Notes: generated by a model from the letters alone, not told the origin. A stretch of DNA of 61,453 bases from Bacillota bacterium (GCA_023460795.1 JAEWPC010000085.1:1-61453), one strand, 5' to 3'; shown: positions 33,871-43,353, counted from the stretch's first letter. Made by a program: numbers and translations.

Positions 33871-35376
33871 TTATTTTTGCTTGGCCAGCCAAGCGTCCAG
33901 CTGCCTTTGTTTTTCATCGATCACTTTTTGCAAGCCGGCATCGTACAATTCGTCGTTGAGCTTCTTGATGTTTTCTTCCGGATCAACCGCGCCGAAGCTG
34001 ATCGGGTTTTCGTATTTGGCAATTACGGAAGTCAACTGGGATAGCTCTAAGGAAACCGGCGCGGAATCGAAGTTAAACCCGAAGGCTTTGGAAATAAGCG
34101 CATCTTGATCAAAGCTCTTAAGCCTATCCCATATATCCTTCGGGCTGCCCGCCCATGGAGTCATCAAATACTGATTCGGATAAATGAACCCGTAGTCGGA
34201 ATGGTAATTAACCGACTGCGCGGTTTGTCCTGGCGGATAATCCGCTTGGCCGTTGTCGTTTACGATCCAATCCTTGCCCGGAACGCCCCAATTGAGAAGA
34301 TCGTTGAATTCAGCGTTCGTGTACGCCCAATTCAAGAATTGGAACGCTTTTGCCTTGTTTTTGGACGTACTCAGAACGACGTTCATAGCCCCGCTGACTG
34401 CTACCGTGGATTTCATTTTCTTGGAAACCGGAATCATCACCATGTCGTAACCCGTTTGCGATTTCAATTCCGTAAGCACGTTAGGACCGTAAGAAGCAAA
34501 GATCGCAAAGGTTTTTCCTGCTTTCAATTTCGCTTGTCCTAACTCTTTGTCCACCGCAATGTCTTTAGAAGAATAGCCTTCCGTAAACCATTTCCTGTTC
34601 AACTTGGCGAATTGCAGAAACTGATCGGATTCGTACCAGTTCTTAAAGGTAGTGTCCTGTCCATAATTCTCCAAGACGCCGAATTGATCGCCCAAGCCGT
34701 CAATATAAGTGATGGTGTTCAAACCGAAGGTCCGAAACCCGTCAAAAGGCGTAATCGTAGGGTATTTTTCCTTTACCTTCGCGAACATTTCCGTAATCTT
34801 ATCGAAGCTGCTGTAATCGTCCGTCGTTACGTTAAAGTCCGACTCCTTGTAACCGAGCGCATCGAAAATATCCTTTCTTACGAAGATCCCGGAAGGGGTC
34901 GCCCTCGAGTTCATCATAGGGAACCCCACTAACATGTCGCCGATATAACCCGCCTTGACTTCTTCTCCTAGCAACCCATAGATGTCTTTGGTGTATTCTT
35001 CGTATTTCGAAGCATCTACGATGTACCCTCCGTCAAGAAAGCTTGGCATGCTGAACGAAAAAGCAAACGAAATGTCAATCGGTTCGCCTGACGCAAGCAT
35101 CATGGGAAATTTCGAATTGTAAGTGTCCCAGCTAAGCGGAATCAAATTGACTTTCATATTCAAATCTCTCATGGTCAGTTCGTTAATCCGTTCATTCACT
35201 TCTTGCTGATTGCCTTCCTTCGGCGCATGATACGCAAAGTTAACCGTATACGTCTCTTCGGAAGAGGAATTATTGCTCGCTGACGAATTCTCGTTTTGTT
35301 TATTCCCGCTGCATCCTGCGAGAACCGCAAGAACCAAAATTAAAGCAATCGAAATGGATAGAGACCTTTTGATCAC
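33871..35376 (-). CDS. Extracellular solute-binding lipoprotein of the importer
   Basis: A 501-residue lipoprotein: signal sequence with lipobox LAVLAGC (Cys22), then an LplA/DUF3502-type sugar-binding protein. A serine/asparagine-rich linker follows the cysteine. It is the first gene of the eleven-gene importer/esterase unit and starts at a GTG 7 nt after AAAGGGGAG. These proteins typically bind oligosaccharides or decorated sugars. The large binding protein would suit a bulky acylated disaccharide; the ligand is inference. Confidence 0.92.
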   Translation of the reverse strand: MIKRSLSISIALILVLAVLAGCSGNKQNENSSASNNSSSEETYTVNFAYHAPKEGNQQEVNERINELTMRDLNMKVNLIPLSWDTYNSKFPMMLASGEPIDISFAFSFSMPSFLDGGYIVDASKYEEYTKDIYGLLGEEVKAGYIGDMLVGFPMMNSRATPSGIFVRKDIFDALGYKESDFNVTTDDYSSFDKITEMFAKVKEKYPTITPFDGFRTFGLNTITYIDGLGDQFGVLENYGQDTTFKNWYESDQFLQFAKLNRKWFTEGYSSKDIAVDKELGQAKLKAGKTFAIFASYGPNVLTELKSQTGYDMVMIPVSKKMKSTVAVSGAMNVVLSTSKNKAKAFQFLNWAYTNAEFNDLLNWGVPGKDWIVNDNGQADYPPGQTAQSVNYHSDYGFIYPNQYLMTPWAGSPKDIWDRLKSFDQDALISKAFGFNFDSAPVSLELSQLTSVIAKYENPISFGAVDPEENIKKLNDELYDAGLQKVIDEKQRQLDAWLAKQK

Positions 35377-35415
35377 GTTAAACTCCCCTTTGGCGTTATT
35401 CTAGAATGGATTCCT

Positions 35416-35448
35416 AAGTTTGCAGCCAAACTTGCTTACCTAAGGTAA
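35416..35448 (-). repeat. Two adjacent inverted repeats in the operon leader
   Basis: AAGTTTG-CAGC-CAAACTT (35416-35433) is a perfect 7-bp inverted repeat. TTACCT-A-AGGTAA (35436-35448) follows after two bases. They lie 40-72 nt before the first gene and may be an operator or a leader hairpin. Confidence 0.45.
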
Positions 35449-35522
35449 CTCCCCCTCACATCCCCCCTTCAAAGTCATTAACACGAACCTATTAGCTTCT
35501 CTATTAGACATCTCCATTGAAC

Positions 35523-35582
35523 ACCATAGCGGGTACGCTTTGCTTTCAATAATCGGATATCGAACTTTTGAATTTCGGATAT
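35523..35582 (-). promoter_or_regulatory. Candidate YesN-type activator site and promoter
   Basis: On the minus strand ATATCCGA occurs twice, 22 nt apart (complements of 35575-35582 and 35553-35560), a spacing of two helical turns usual for AraC-type regulators. Just downstream lie TTGAAA (35549-35544) and a poor TATGGT 15 nt on, which suits an activator-dependent promoter. Binding by the locus regulator is inference. Confidence 0.35.
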
Positions 35583-35681
35583 TGCGCTTCTAAATCTATT
35601 TCTGTTGCAGCCCTTGGATGTAAGCCTGCCTGAACAAGTGTATGGAGCACGTAATACGGAACTGTAGAATGTCCATTCATA

Positions 35682-35716
35682 AAAAAATCCCGATGATACA
35701 GAGCATCATCAGGACT
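35682..35716 (-). terminator. Second terminator downstream of the surface-protein gene
   Basis: On the minus strand TCCTGATGAT pairs with ATCATCGGGA around a 7-nt loop and is followed by seven T. Confidence 0.75.
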
Positions 35717-35778
35717 GTTCTAAAATATGAAAGTTAAGTTGTTCCAATTGCTAACCTAGGAGCATAAGGTAACCCCTG

Positions 35779-35818
35779 CAAAAAGCGGCCCACGTCCAAT
35801 GGACGAAGGCCGCTTTGG
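35779..35818 (-). terminator. Terminator of the SLH surface-protein gene
   Basis: AAAGCGGCC and GGCCGCTTT pair around an inner GTCC / GGAC stem. On the minus strand the structure ends in TTTTTGC. Confidence 0.75.
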
Positions 35819-35828
35819 GTCGTCTACC

Positions 35829-38800
35829 TTATGACAACAAGTCCGATTCGCTCAACATTCGCTGGATGATCACGGCGGCTTCGGCACGCGTCATGTACGC
35901 CTTCGGCGCCAGCTTCCCTCCGTCTCTGCCCGAGACGATTCCCGCTTGAACGCTGTTCGCGATGCCGCTCAGCGCCCATGGCTCAATCTCCGCAACATCG
36001 CCGTACGCCTGCAGAACGTCCTCTGCCGGCCGTTCCGTCAGACGCGCCGCGAGGCCCGTGAGCTTCATCGCGGCGGCGATCATCCGCATCGCTTGCTCGC
36101 GGGTCAGCATCTCGTCCGGGCGGAACCCGCCGTCCTCGAACCCGCCGATAAGACCGTATTCGTACGCGGTCTGTACGACTCCGCTATACCAGTCCGTTCC
36201 TGCCACATCCGTAAAGCCGCCGCCATACTCGCTTGCGCCGAGGCCCAAGCCCCGTACGAGAAGGGCCGCGAATTCGGCGCGGGTGATATTCCGCTCCGGC
36301 TCGAACGCGCCGTCGCCCGAGCCTTGGACGATCAACCGCGAGCCCATGTCGCTCACGGCCGCTTCCGCCCAGTGGCCTTCCATATCCACGAATCGGACTG
36401 CGTTCGAGATTAGCGCATATACGCTGTTGGTCAAGCTGTTGATCTTCGCGACGTATCGTCCGTCCTCTTCAACGATCTTCGTCGGTACTTGGCGCACTCC
36501 GCCCTTCGCGTCGACGATAACCCCTGTCGTTACGGTCGCCGGATCGACGCCTTCCGGAATCGCGATGGATCGCTCCACGTAGGCATCGAATTTCGAAATT
36601 TCAATGCTCGTATCGCCGTACGTCGCGCGGACCTTGAAGCTTACCGGCGGCGCGACGAACAAGAGTCGGCCTCCCCCCGCCGCGATTTCCACGATGCTCA
36701 TCATCTCTGTCGTCGGGGCTGCGATTTCGATCTCGATGCTCACGTCTTCAAGAGCCGCGTCTGGACCGAAAATATTCGCGAGCGCCTGCACGTTCAACAG
36801 CTTCGCCGGTAGCGTATACCCGGCATCGGCGGTTTGCAGCGACAACGCCGCCTCGACCTGCTCCATGCTCCGGAGCATCGAGCCGCTGAGCATTCCCACG
36901 ACGACGTCCGCCTCGGCCGATACCGGCAAGGCAATGACCGCGCCGCGCCCGTCCGCCGCGAGCCGCTCTTCAAGCTTTTGCTTGTCGAGCGTTACCGTCG
37001 CCACGGAGCGGCCGTTCACGACTTCGGTTGCGACCGTTCCGATACTGGAGACGTCAGCCGATCCCGGCGCACTAGGCGTAATGACCGGCCCGCCGCCGTT
37101 GCCGTTGCCCGGATTCACGGGGGCTGCAGCCTCCCGGGTAACGATGACCGTATACGTCTTCTTCGCGCCGTTCTCCGCCGTAACGACGATCTCAATCGTG
37201 TTCTCCCCGGTTCTCAGGGCGATCGCCCTGCTGGCTTGGCCGCTCGCGACGGAGATAGCCGCGCCGCCGTTCGCGCCGACCGTAATCTCTGTCGCATTCG
37301 CGTCCGCAGACGTCGGTATAACGGCGACGCTATCGATGGTGCTGCCCACCGTCGCGCGATAGCTCGTCAAGCCGGCTTCGAACGCCGGAGTCAACGTCCC
37401 CTGCGTCAACGTTAAGCTGATTAAGTCCGCGTTGCCGTTGCCTTCCCGAACGATCGTCACGCCGTACGTATTCGTCGTTCCGTCCGCCGCCGCGACCGTA
37501 ACGCCAATCGGGTTGTTCCCGACCGCGAGATCCGACGCACGGTAGCCGTAGACGTCGCCGGTTACGCTTTGATACACCGCTCCCGTTACCGAGAACGACT
37601 GATTCGGTTCGCCCTTCGTCAGGAACAGATCGACGGTCGTCACCGACCCAGGCACGGTCACCGTATACGTAAAGCGCTCCGGAGAGAACGTCGGAGCCCA
37701 AGCCCCTTGATCCGTCGACATCCCGCCCAGGTTCGCGTTCGCGCTCGGCGCACGCGCAACGCGAATCGAATATTCGTTCGCGACGCCGTGTTGCGACGTC
37801 ACTTCGACGACGATCGGATTATCGCCCGTATTCAACGGGATATCTCCGCTCGCCCCGCCGCTCGGCACCGGCGCGCCGTTCACCTTCACCACGGCCTTCG
37901 CGCCCGCCGCCGCCGTCGGCTCGATTGAAAGCGAAGCGACTTCGTTCGGCACGTCGACTGTATAGCTCTTCGTCTCCGGATCAAAGGCCGGGCTCAATGC
38001 GCCCGCCGACAAGCCGAGACCGCTCAATCGATTGTCCGTGCTCAATGCTGTCGTCACGACGCCTCTGCCGTCGTATGACACGTCCGCATAGGAGAGATAT
38101 GGCGTTCCGCCGCTCACCTCGAATGAGAACAATCTGTCGTTCAGATTGGCGTGATGGGCGGCGTCGCCGACGATCGTCCAGCGATCGCCGTCGAACCGCT
38201 TGACTAGAACCCTATCCTGATAGCTTTCGTCCGTGAATGCCGCATAAGGGACTCCGCCATCGATCCTTAACAACATCCTGTTGGATCTTCCCGCCGATAT
38301 TCCCAATTCGCCGACCGACTCCCATTGCAGGCCGCTCCAATTCTTTACAGCCGCTCTTCCTTCATTCTCCGCATCCGCGTAAGCCAGATAAGGCGTGCCT
38401 TCGGACACGAATAGGGAGAAGCTTGCATCAGGGTAGGAGCCTTCCATTGGATCGCCCACCATCTCCCACGCGCGGTTCTGCTCGTTCCAGCGTTTGACGA
38501 CCAAGGCGTTAAATTCCGATTCAGATTCCGCTTGCTCGTAGTAAGCGACATACGGGATGTTGTCACCGTCGACGAACAAATTCGTGAATTCCGAATAGGC
38601 CTCGTCCATCTCGCCCATATCTTCCCAGTCGTTGCCGTTCATCCGCATCACGTGAACACGATCGTCGCCTTCTTCTACGTACGACACATAGGGAATGCCG
38701 TTCTTCACCTGGAAGGCGAAGTGGAATATACTTCCCTCGGACTGTGCGACGTCTTCCCGACCGACGCTTATCCATTGTTGGCCTACATACTTTCTCACTG

Positions 38801-40697
38801 TTATTTTCCGGTTCAGATAAGCGACGTATGGAACTCCGCCGTCGATCGCCAACGAGACCAACGTCGCTTCGCCTTCCGACGCGGCGGAGCCGACGTTCGA
38901 CCAACCGCCCTTCTCCAGCTTCTTCACGGCGACCTTCCGGCCGTCGGCATAATCGACGTATGCCACGTAAGGGACGCCGTCCGATACGTAGACGGAGGAA
39001 GAACCGACCTCTTCGTCTGAAACCGTCGGGCTCCCGACCGGACGCCAGGTAGAAGTCGAATCCGACGCTTCCAGCACCGGCTGATCGATGTGTGCGCTCC
39101 AATAGTTCTCTGCGTCCACTTTAATACTTGTCACCCCGGCAGGAAGCACCCCTGCGGCGATTGTCAGTTTGCCTGGGCTAAGCGTATAGTCCACACCCGC
39201 TTCGAGCAGTTTGTCGGTGTACACCCCCCATACCGCCTCGCGCCATTGCTCGTCATCCTCGAACGTAATGACGACCGGCTGTCCTAGCGACGGATTCGGC
39301 ATGCCCGCCCTTAATCGAGGAGGCTCCTTCCCGATGATCCACTGCTTCACCGTGGCTTTCGCGTACCCGGTCGCGGTCACCCCAACGGTAGTATCGCCTA
39401 GCGGCAGCGTCCCCGGTTTAATCGTAAGCTTCCCGTCTTCCACCTCATAGTACACTTCGGCCAGCGCGATTCCCTCGACCGTCACCCCTGTTATCGCATC
39501 AAGCCAATCGGTGTCGTTGTCGAACGTAATTACGATATCGTGAAGACTATCGTTATCCGTATCGTCCGCCGTCAGTGTAGGCGGCGCGTTAAGCAACGTC
39601 TTGAGGACGACGCCGCTATTTTCCGTGACGACCAGATAGGGATCCCCGTTCTGGAAATACAAAGAAGAGGAACTCACGACCCCACTGGTGTAGCTTCCCA
39701 TCTGAACCCACTCTTCATCTTTGTACGCCATGACTTTCAAGCCCTGGGATTCGAAGGCGGCGGCGATATACAATACGCCGCCTTCGGCGTACATCGTCGC
39801 CTTCTCGTCGCTGGTCGTGAATTCTCCGATCTCCTTCCATTGCCCGCTCTTGTACTCGATCACCTTGGAGTAGAGCGTACCGGTGTCCATCATGTAGGTT
39901 AAATAGGATAAATAGATGACATCCTGATCAACGGCAAAGTTAATCGGCATAATGAAATCATCGCTCGACAGAGCTGCTGCACTATTCCAAGTCTGTGCAA
40001 CTTCGTCGTACCACTCTACGGCGAGGTTGCCGGATTTATAATACGCCCTGTAGATTGTCCCGTCCTCGACATACAGCCCCGCCGGTTTCGCATCGCTGAT
40101 CGAGGCCGAGGCGTCCGTGCCGAGCGTCGCCCAACTGTCTGCGTCGGCATCGAAGCGCAACACAGAAATATCGGACGAATAGTAGGTTTGGTACAGCAAT
40201 AACGGCGCGCCGTCGTCATCCAACGCTACGATTAGGCCGTTAGGAGTCTCGGAAGGCATCTCGGAAGGCATGCCGACTGTGCTAAGCTGCTCCCAGTCTT
40301 TACTCTCTTGATTGTAATGCATGACGTTTGCCTCTGAACTATACCCGTCCTGGAGAGCAATATACGGGCTGTCGTTGTCTTGAACAGCGAGGGATAGATT
40401 ATAGGCGGAAGTGAACCCTTCCTTCCCCACGAGTTCCCAAGCGCCGTCGACCTGCTTTTTGACGCTGATTTTTCCGCGGTTGCTTACATCTTGATAGACT
40501 GTATAGATCGCACCGTTCGCGTCGGCAGCCGTTGCCGTCTCGCCCGTAGACCCTCCATAGATGACGTTAATCGGCTCCCACACCTTCGCGGGAGCCGCCT
40601 TCGCCTCCCGGACGCCGAAGCCCGGCGGGACCACCAAACTACCTATCAGCATGACCGTTAGCAAAGCGGCAAGCAGCCTACTGAATTTCACTCTCAT
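35829..40697 (-). CDS. Giant SLH-anchored surface protein with propeller-like and cadherin-like repeats
   Basis: A 1622-residue exported protein. Signal peptide to about residue 35 (MRVKFSRLLAALLTVMLIG...EAKA). Repeated strands of the form 'YVAYxDxxxxGRxxVKKxxxxxWxxVG' make up two beta-propeller-like blocks. Between them lie two DUF1533-type domains (VVITFEDDEQWREAVWGVY). Three cadherin-like beta-sandwich units follow (LSGLGLSAGALSPAFDPET and relatives), then a linker. Three SLH domains close the protein (FVDMEGHWAEAAVSDMG, FTDVAGTDWYSGVVQTAYEYG, YGDVAEIEPWALSGIANSV) and bind secondary wall polymer. No enzymatic motif was recognised; adhesion or sugar binding is plausible. The ATG at 40697 is preferred over the open frame upstream because the signal peptide starts there. 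Confidence 0.85.
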   Translation of the reverse strand: MRVKFSRLLAALLTVMLIGSLVVPPGFGVREAKAAPAKVWEPINVIYGGSTGETATAADANGAIYTVYQDVSNRGKISVKKQVDGAWELVGKEGFTSAYNLSLAVQDNDSPYIALQDGYSSEANVMHYNQESKDWEQLSTVGMPSEMPSETPNGLIVALDDDGAPLLLYQTYYSSDISVLRFDADADSWATLGTDASASISDAKPAGLYVEDGTIYRAYYKSGNLAVEWYDEVAQTWNSAAALSSDDFIMPINFAVDQDVIYLSYLTYMMDTGTLYSKVIEYKSGQWKEIGEFTTSDEKATMYAEGGVLYIAAAFESQGLKVMAYKDEEWVQMGSYTSGVVSSSSLYFQNGDPYLVVTENSGVVLKTLLNAPPTLTADDTDNDSLHDIVITFDNDTDWLDAITGVTVEGIALAEVYYEVEDGKLTIKPGTLPLGDTTVGVTATGYAKATVKQWIIGKEPPRLRAGMPNPSLGQPVVITFEDDEQWREAVWGVYTDKLLEAGVDYTLSPGKLTIAAGVLPAGVTSIKVDAENYWSAHIDQPVLEASDSTSTWRPVGSPTVSDEEVGSSSVYVSDGVPYVAYVDYADGRKVAVKKLEKGGWSNVGSAASEGEATLVSLAIDGGVPYVAYLNRKITVRKYVGQQWISVGREDVAQSEGSIFHFAFQVKNGIPYVSYVEEGDDRVHVMRMNGNDWEDMGEMDEAYSEFTNLFVDGDNIPYVAYYEQAESESEFNALVVKRWNEQNRAWEMVGDPMEGSYPDASFSLFVSEGTPYLAYADAENEGRAAVKNWSGLQWESVGELGISAGRSNRMLLRIDGGVPYAAFTDESYQDRVLVKRFDGDRWTIVGDAAHHANLNDRLFSFEVSGGTPYLSYADVSYDGRGVVTTALSTDNRLSGLGLSAGALSPAFDPETKSYTVDVPNEVASLSIEPTAAAGAKAVVKVNGAPVPSGGASGDIPLNTGDNPIVVEVTSQHGVANEYSIRVARAPSANANLGGMSTDQGAWAPTFSPERFTYTVTVPGSVTTVDLFLTKGEPNQSFSVTGAVYQSVTGDVYGYRASDLAVGNNPIGVTVAAADGTTNTYGVTIVREGNGNADLISLTLTQGTLTPAFEAGLTSYRATVGSTIDSVAVIPTSADANATEITVGANGGAAISVASGQASRAIALRTGENTIEIVVTAENGAKKTYTVIVTREAAAPVNPGNGNGGGPVITPSAPGSADVSSIGTVATEVVNGRSVATVTLDKQKLEERLAADGRGAVIALPVSAEADVVVGMLSGSMLRSMEQVEAALSLQTADAGYTLPAKLLNVQALANIFGPDAALEDVSIEIEIAAPTTEMMSIVEIAAGGGRLLFVAPPVSFKVRATYGDTSIEISKFDAYVERSIAIPEGVDPATVTTGVIVDAKGGVRQVPTKIVEEDGRYVAKINSLTNSVYALISNAVRFVDMEGHWAEAAVSDMGSRLIVQGSGDGAFEPERNITRAEFAALLVRGLGLGASEYGGGFTDVAGTDWYSGVVQTAYEYGLIGGFEDGGFRPDEMLTREQAMRMIAAAMKLTGLAARLTERPAEDVLQAYGDVAEIEPWALSGIANSVQAGIVSGRDGGKLAPKAYMTRAEAAVIIQRMLSESDLLS

Positions 40698-40776
40698 CAA
40701 GATGCCAATCTCCTCTCCATCGTATGAGCTGTGACGCCCAAGTTTGCAATATTTAATAGTGTAAAAGGTTAAGGGC

Positions 40777-40802
40777 AAAAAAAATATTCCCCGAACGGGG
40801 AA
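40777..40802 (-). terminator. Terminator of the MalT-like regulator gene
   Basis: On the minus strand ATTCCCC-GTTC-GGGGAAT is followed by ATTTTTTTT. It separates the regulator gene from the surface-protein gene despite their closeness. Confidence 0.85.
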
Positions 40803-40815
40803 TACAAGGGGAAGG

Positions 40816-43353
40816 CTATATTAATCGCCGCTGCTTCGCGATCGTAACGGCTTGCACGCGGCTGTTCGCCTCGAGCTTCGCATACACGTTTTTCAGATGC
40901 TTCTTCACCGTCTCTTCGCTGACGTTCAGCCGCTCGGCGATCTCCCTGTTCTTCTGTCCTTGCTCGACGAGACGCAAGATCCGGCTCTCCTGGCCGGTCA
41001 ACAAGACGGGGACGTCGACCTCGTCCTCCAATCGCACATGCAGCTTGCTGATCAGCCTCTTCACATATGCGAGCGACACGTTCCCCGTCAGTCCCGGCGT
41101 ACCGCTCTGTCTCCGTCGTACGTACCTGGCGAGCAGACTGCCCATCGCCTTGCCTTCGTCGAGGAAAGTCCGGACGTAGCCGTTAGGCTCCCCGAGGGAC
41201 AGCGCCGCCTCGAGTTGCCGCATCGCCTCCTCTTCGTTCCCCTGCTTGTCCAGCGCCAGGCACAGCAGCGTCAGCGCCTTCACGCGATCCCACTGCCAAT
41301 TCTTCTGTACCGTCATGCGGACGATGTTCTCCGACAGAACGACGGCTTCCGAGGCGCGTCCGAGCTCGATCAGCCCTCGGGCGAGGATGTAATGGTCCCG
41401 GTACATGGACGGGACGGGGTCCGTGGGCTTTAACCCGCAAGCGAGCACCCACGCCTCTACACGATCGAGATGCCCGGCGAAGAGGTCAAAGTACGCCGTC
41501 TCCGCCGTCAGCCTGCGGAGAAACTTCTCCTTGTCCGACGTATTCAGACGCTCCTCGGCGTCCTTCATCATCGCGAACGCAAGCGAAGCTTCCTCTCGAA
41601 TCAGATGAATCCAAGCGAGACTCTCGATCCCGAATACCCAAATTCGCGTATAAGGCCGCCACGGGCCGTCGTACACGATGCGGCGCAGCATCGCTTCCGA
41701 TTCCTCGACGCGATCCCATTCGAATAACAGCGAGCTGTAGAAGCAGTAGAAATAGCCGAGGAACGGGTAGTTCTCCTTCTCTTCCCAGATCCGCATGCAT
41801 TCCGCCAGAAACCGCTCGGCCTCGCGCAAATCGTCGAAGAACGAGAGGATATTCGTATAATAGGGAGCGCCTAGCGTATTCGATGCGATCATCTGCAGCG
41901 GATTATCCTTACCCTTCTGCTCGTGGATTTCGTAGAGCTTGAGATTCTCGAACACTTCGGGCATGTTCCGGAGGTAGATCGCATTCTCCGTCGCGAGAAA
42001 ATAATAAGCCCCGAGCCACGACTTCCAATCCGGCTCATCCAGTTCGTGCTTCAAAGCGCGAAGCTGCTGCCCCACCCAAAGATTGTCGCCCATCTCGGCC
42101 TTCACCTTCAAGTAGAGCAGCTGGATGAACGGGCGCTTGCGCATCGAAGCGAAGGGGATCGCTTCCAACCAGCCGAGGAGCGCGGCGCGGTGGTTATGCA
42201 GCGCGGCGATGTTCGCTTCGATCGACGCGGCCGCTTCCGCATATCGACCGCCGGCGAGCCAATGCTCTACGGCCGCGGCCGCATCGCCGCGGTCTTCGAG
42301 CCAGCGGGCCGCCGCCCCATGCGCATCCCTCCAGCGATCCGGCTGCAAGGTTCGGAATTGCTGCTGCAGGAAATCCCCGAACAGATGATGGTACCGATAC
42401 CATTCGCTTCGCTCGTCCAACGGGGTCAGGAACAGATGCAGGCGTTCCAAGCGCTTCAGCATGACTTGGGCCCCCGGCTCTCCGGTCACCGCCTCGCAGA
42501 GCGAAGCGTTCATGCGGGAGAGGATCGAGGTATGCAGCAAGAAGCTGCGCACCGCCTCGTCTTGTCCGCTCAGCACCTCCTCCAGCAAATATTGCGCGAT
42601 GCCGCGCTGCCGGCCGCCGAATTCGCGGACGAAGGCGGTCGGTTCGTCGCTGTTCCTCAAGGAGATCGCCGCCAGATGCAAGCCGCTGACCCAGCCCTCC
42701 GTTCGACGGACGAACAAAGCCGTGTCCTCGTCGGTGAGCTCGAGCCGCATGCAGTCTCGGAAGAAGAGAGCGCCTTCCTCGGACGCGAAGCGCAGTTCGT
42801 TCTCCGTCACAAGGCGCATCTCGCCCTTGGCCTGCAGTCGCGCCGTCGGGAACGGCAGTCGGGTTCGGCTGGCGATATAGAGATGAATGCGGGAAGGAAT
42901 ATATTCGAGCACATACGCGAGCGACCGGTGAATGTCCGGCCGGTCGATGACATGGTAATCGTCGATAATAAGCGCCATATCCTCTTGCACGGCTTGAAGC
43001 TCGCCGAGGAACGAATCGAGGAACGTCGTATAAGCCCCCTCCTCAATGGAGGCGAGCTGCGCTTGTTCGCCGAAGTTCGGCGATTCGCCGCGTACGGCGG
43101 CGATCGTGTAACTCCAAAACCGCACCATATCGTTGTCGTGCCGATCCAACGAAACCCAGCCGACTCGGATGTTGCTCCGCCGAGCCCATTCGCTTAACGA
43201 TGTCGTCTTCCCATAACCCGCAGGCGCCGTCAGCGCGGTCAGCTTGACGGACAAGCCCTCGTCCAGCGCCGCCGACAGCCCCGGTCGAGGCACGAGCGTT
43301 CGATGGCTGGACTGCGGAATGCGAAGCTTCGTATGATGTAGAATCGTTATCAC
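40816..43353 (-). CDS. MalT-like large ATP-dependent LuxR-family regulator
   Basis: An 845-residue LAL-type regulator. N-terminal ATPase with Walker A (APAGYGKTT, about 43-51) and Walker B (MALIIDDYHVID); a winged-helix/arm region; a long TPR-like helical part (about 350-760); and a C-terminal LuxR HTH (LTGQESRILRLVEQGQKNREIAERLNVSEETVKKHLKNV, read in parts). In MalT the central repeats bind the inducer. The target is unknown; the adjacent surface-protein gene on the same strand is a candidate but has a terminator before it. The start is a GTG at 43353 with only a weak binding site. Confidence 0.88.
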   Translation of the reverse strand: MITILHHTKLRIPQSSHRTLVPRPGLSAALDEGLSVKLTALTAPAGYGKTTSLSEWARRSNIRVGWVSLDRHDNDMVRFWSYTIAAVRGESPNFGEQAQLASIEEGAYTTFLDSFLGELQAVQEDMALIIDDYHVIDRPDIHRSLAYVLEYIPSRIHLYIASRTRLPFPTARLQAKGEMRLVTENELRFASEEGALFFRDCMRLELTDEDTALFVRRTEGWVSGLHLAAISLRNSDEPTAFVREFGGRQRGIAQYLLEEVLSGQDEAVRSFLLHTSILSRMNASLCEAVTGEPGAQVMLKRLERLHLFLTPLDERSEWYRYHHLFGDFLQQQFRTLQPDRWRDAHGAAARWLEDRGDAAAAVEHWLAGGRYAEAAASIEANIAALHNHRAALLGWLEAIPFASMRKRPFIQLLYLKVKAEMGDNLWVGQQLRALKHELDEPDWKSWLGAYYFLATENAIYLRNMPEVFENLKLYEIHEQKGKDNPLQMIASNTLGAPYYTNILSFFDDLREAERFLAECMRIWEEKENYPFLGYFYCFYSSLLFEWDRVEESEAMLRRIVYDGPWRPYTRIWVFGIESLAWIHLIREEASLAFAMMKDAEERLNTSDKEKFLRRLTAETAYFDLFAGHLDRVEAWVLACGLKPTDPVPSMYRDHYILARGLIELGRASEAVVLSENIVRMTVQKNWQWDRVKALTLLCLALDKQGNEEEAMRQLEAALSLGEPNGYVRTFLDEGKAMGSLLARYVRRRQSGTPGLTGNVSLAYVKRLISKLHVRLEDEVDVPVLLTGQESRILRLVEQGQKNREIAERLNVSEETVKKHLKNVYAKLEANSRVQAVTIAKQRRLI

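Larger units (their letters stand above)
35377..35828. other. Intergenic control region of the importer/esterase operon
   Basis: This 452-nt stretch holds, on the minus strand, two tandem terminators from the surface-protein gene (35779-35818 and 35682-35716), a candidate activator site (35553-35582), a weak promoter and a leader with two inverted repeats (35416-35433 and 35436-35448). No coding frame with a ribosome binding site is visible. Confidence 0.6.

Noticed and set aside
35641..35740. Short open frame (about 31 codons) in the importer control region
   Set aside because: No ribosome binding site, and it runs through a terminator hairpin.
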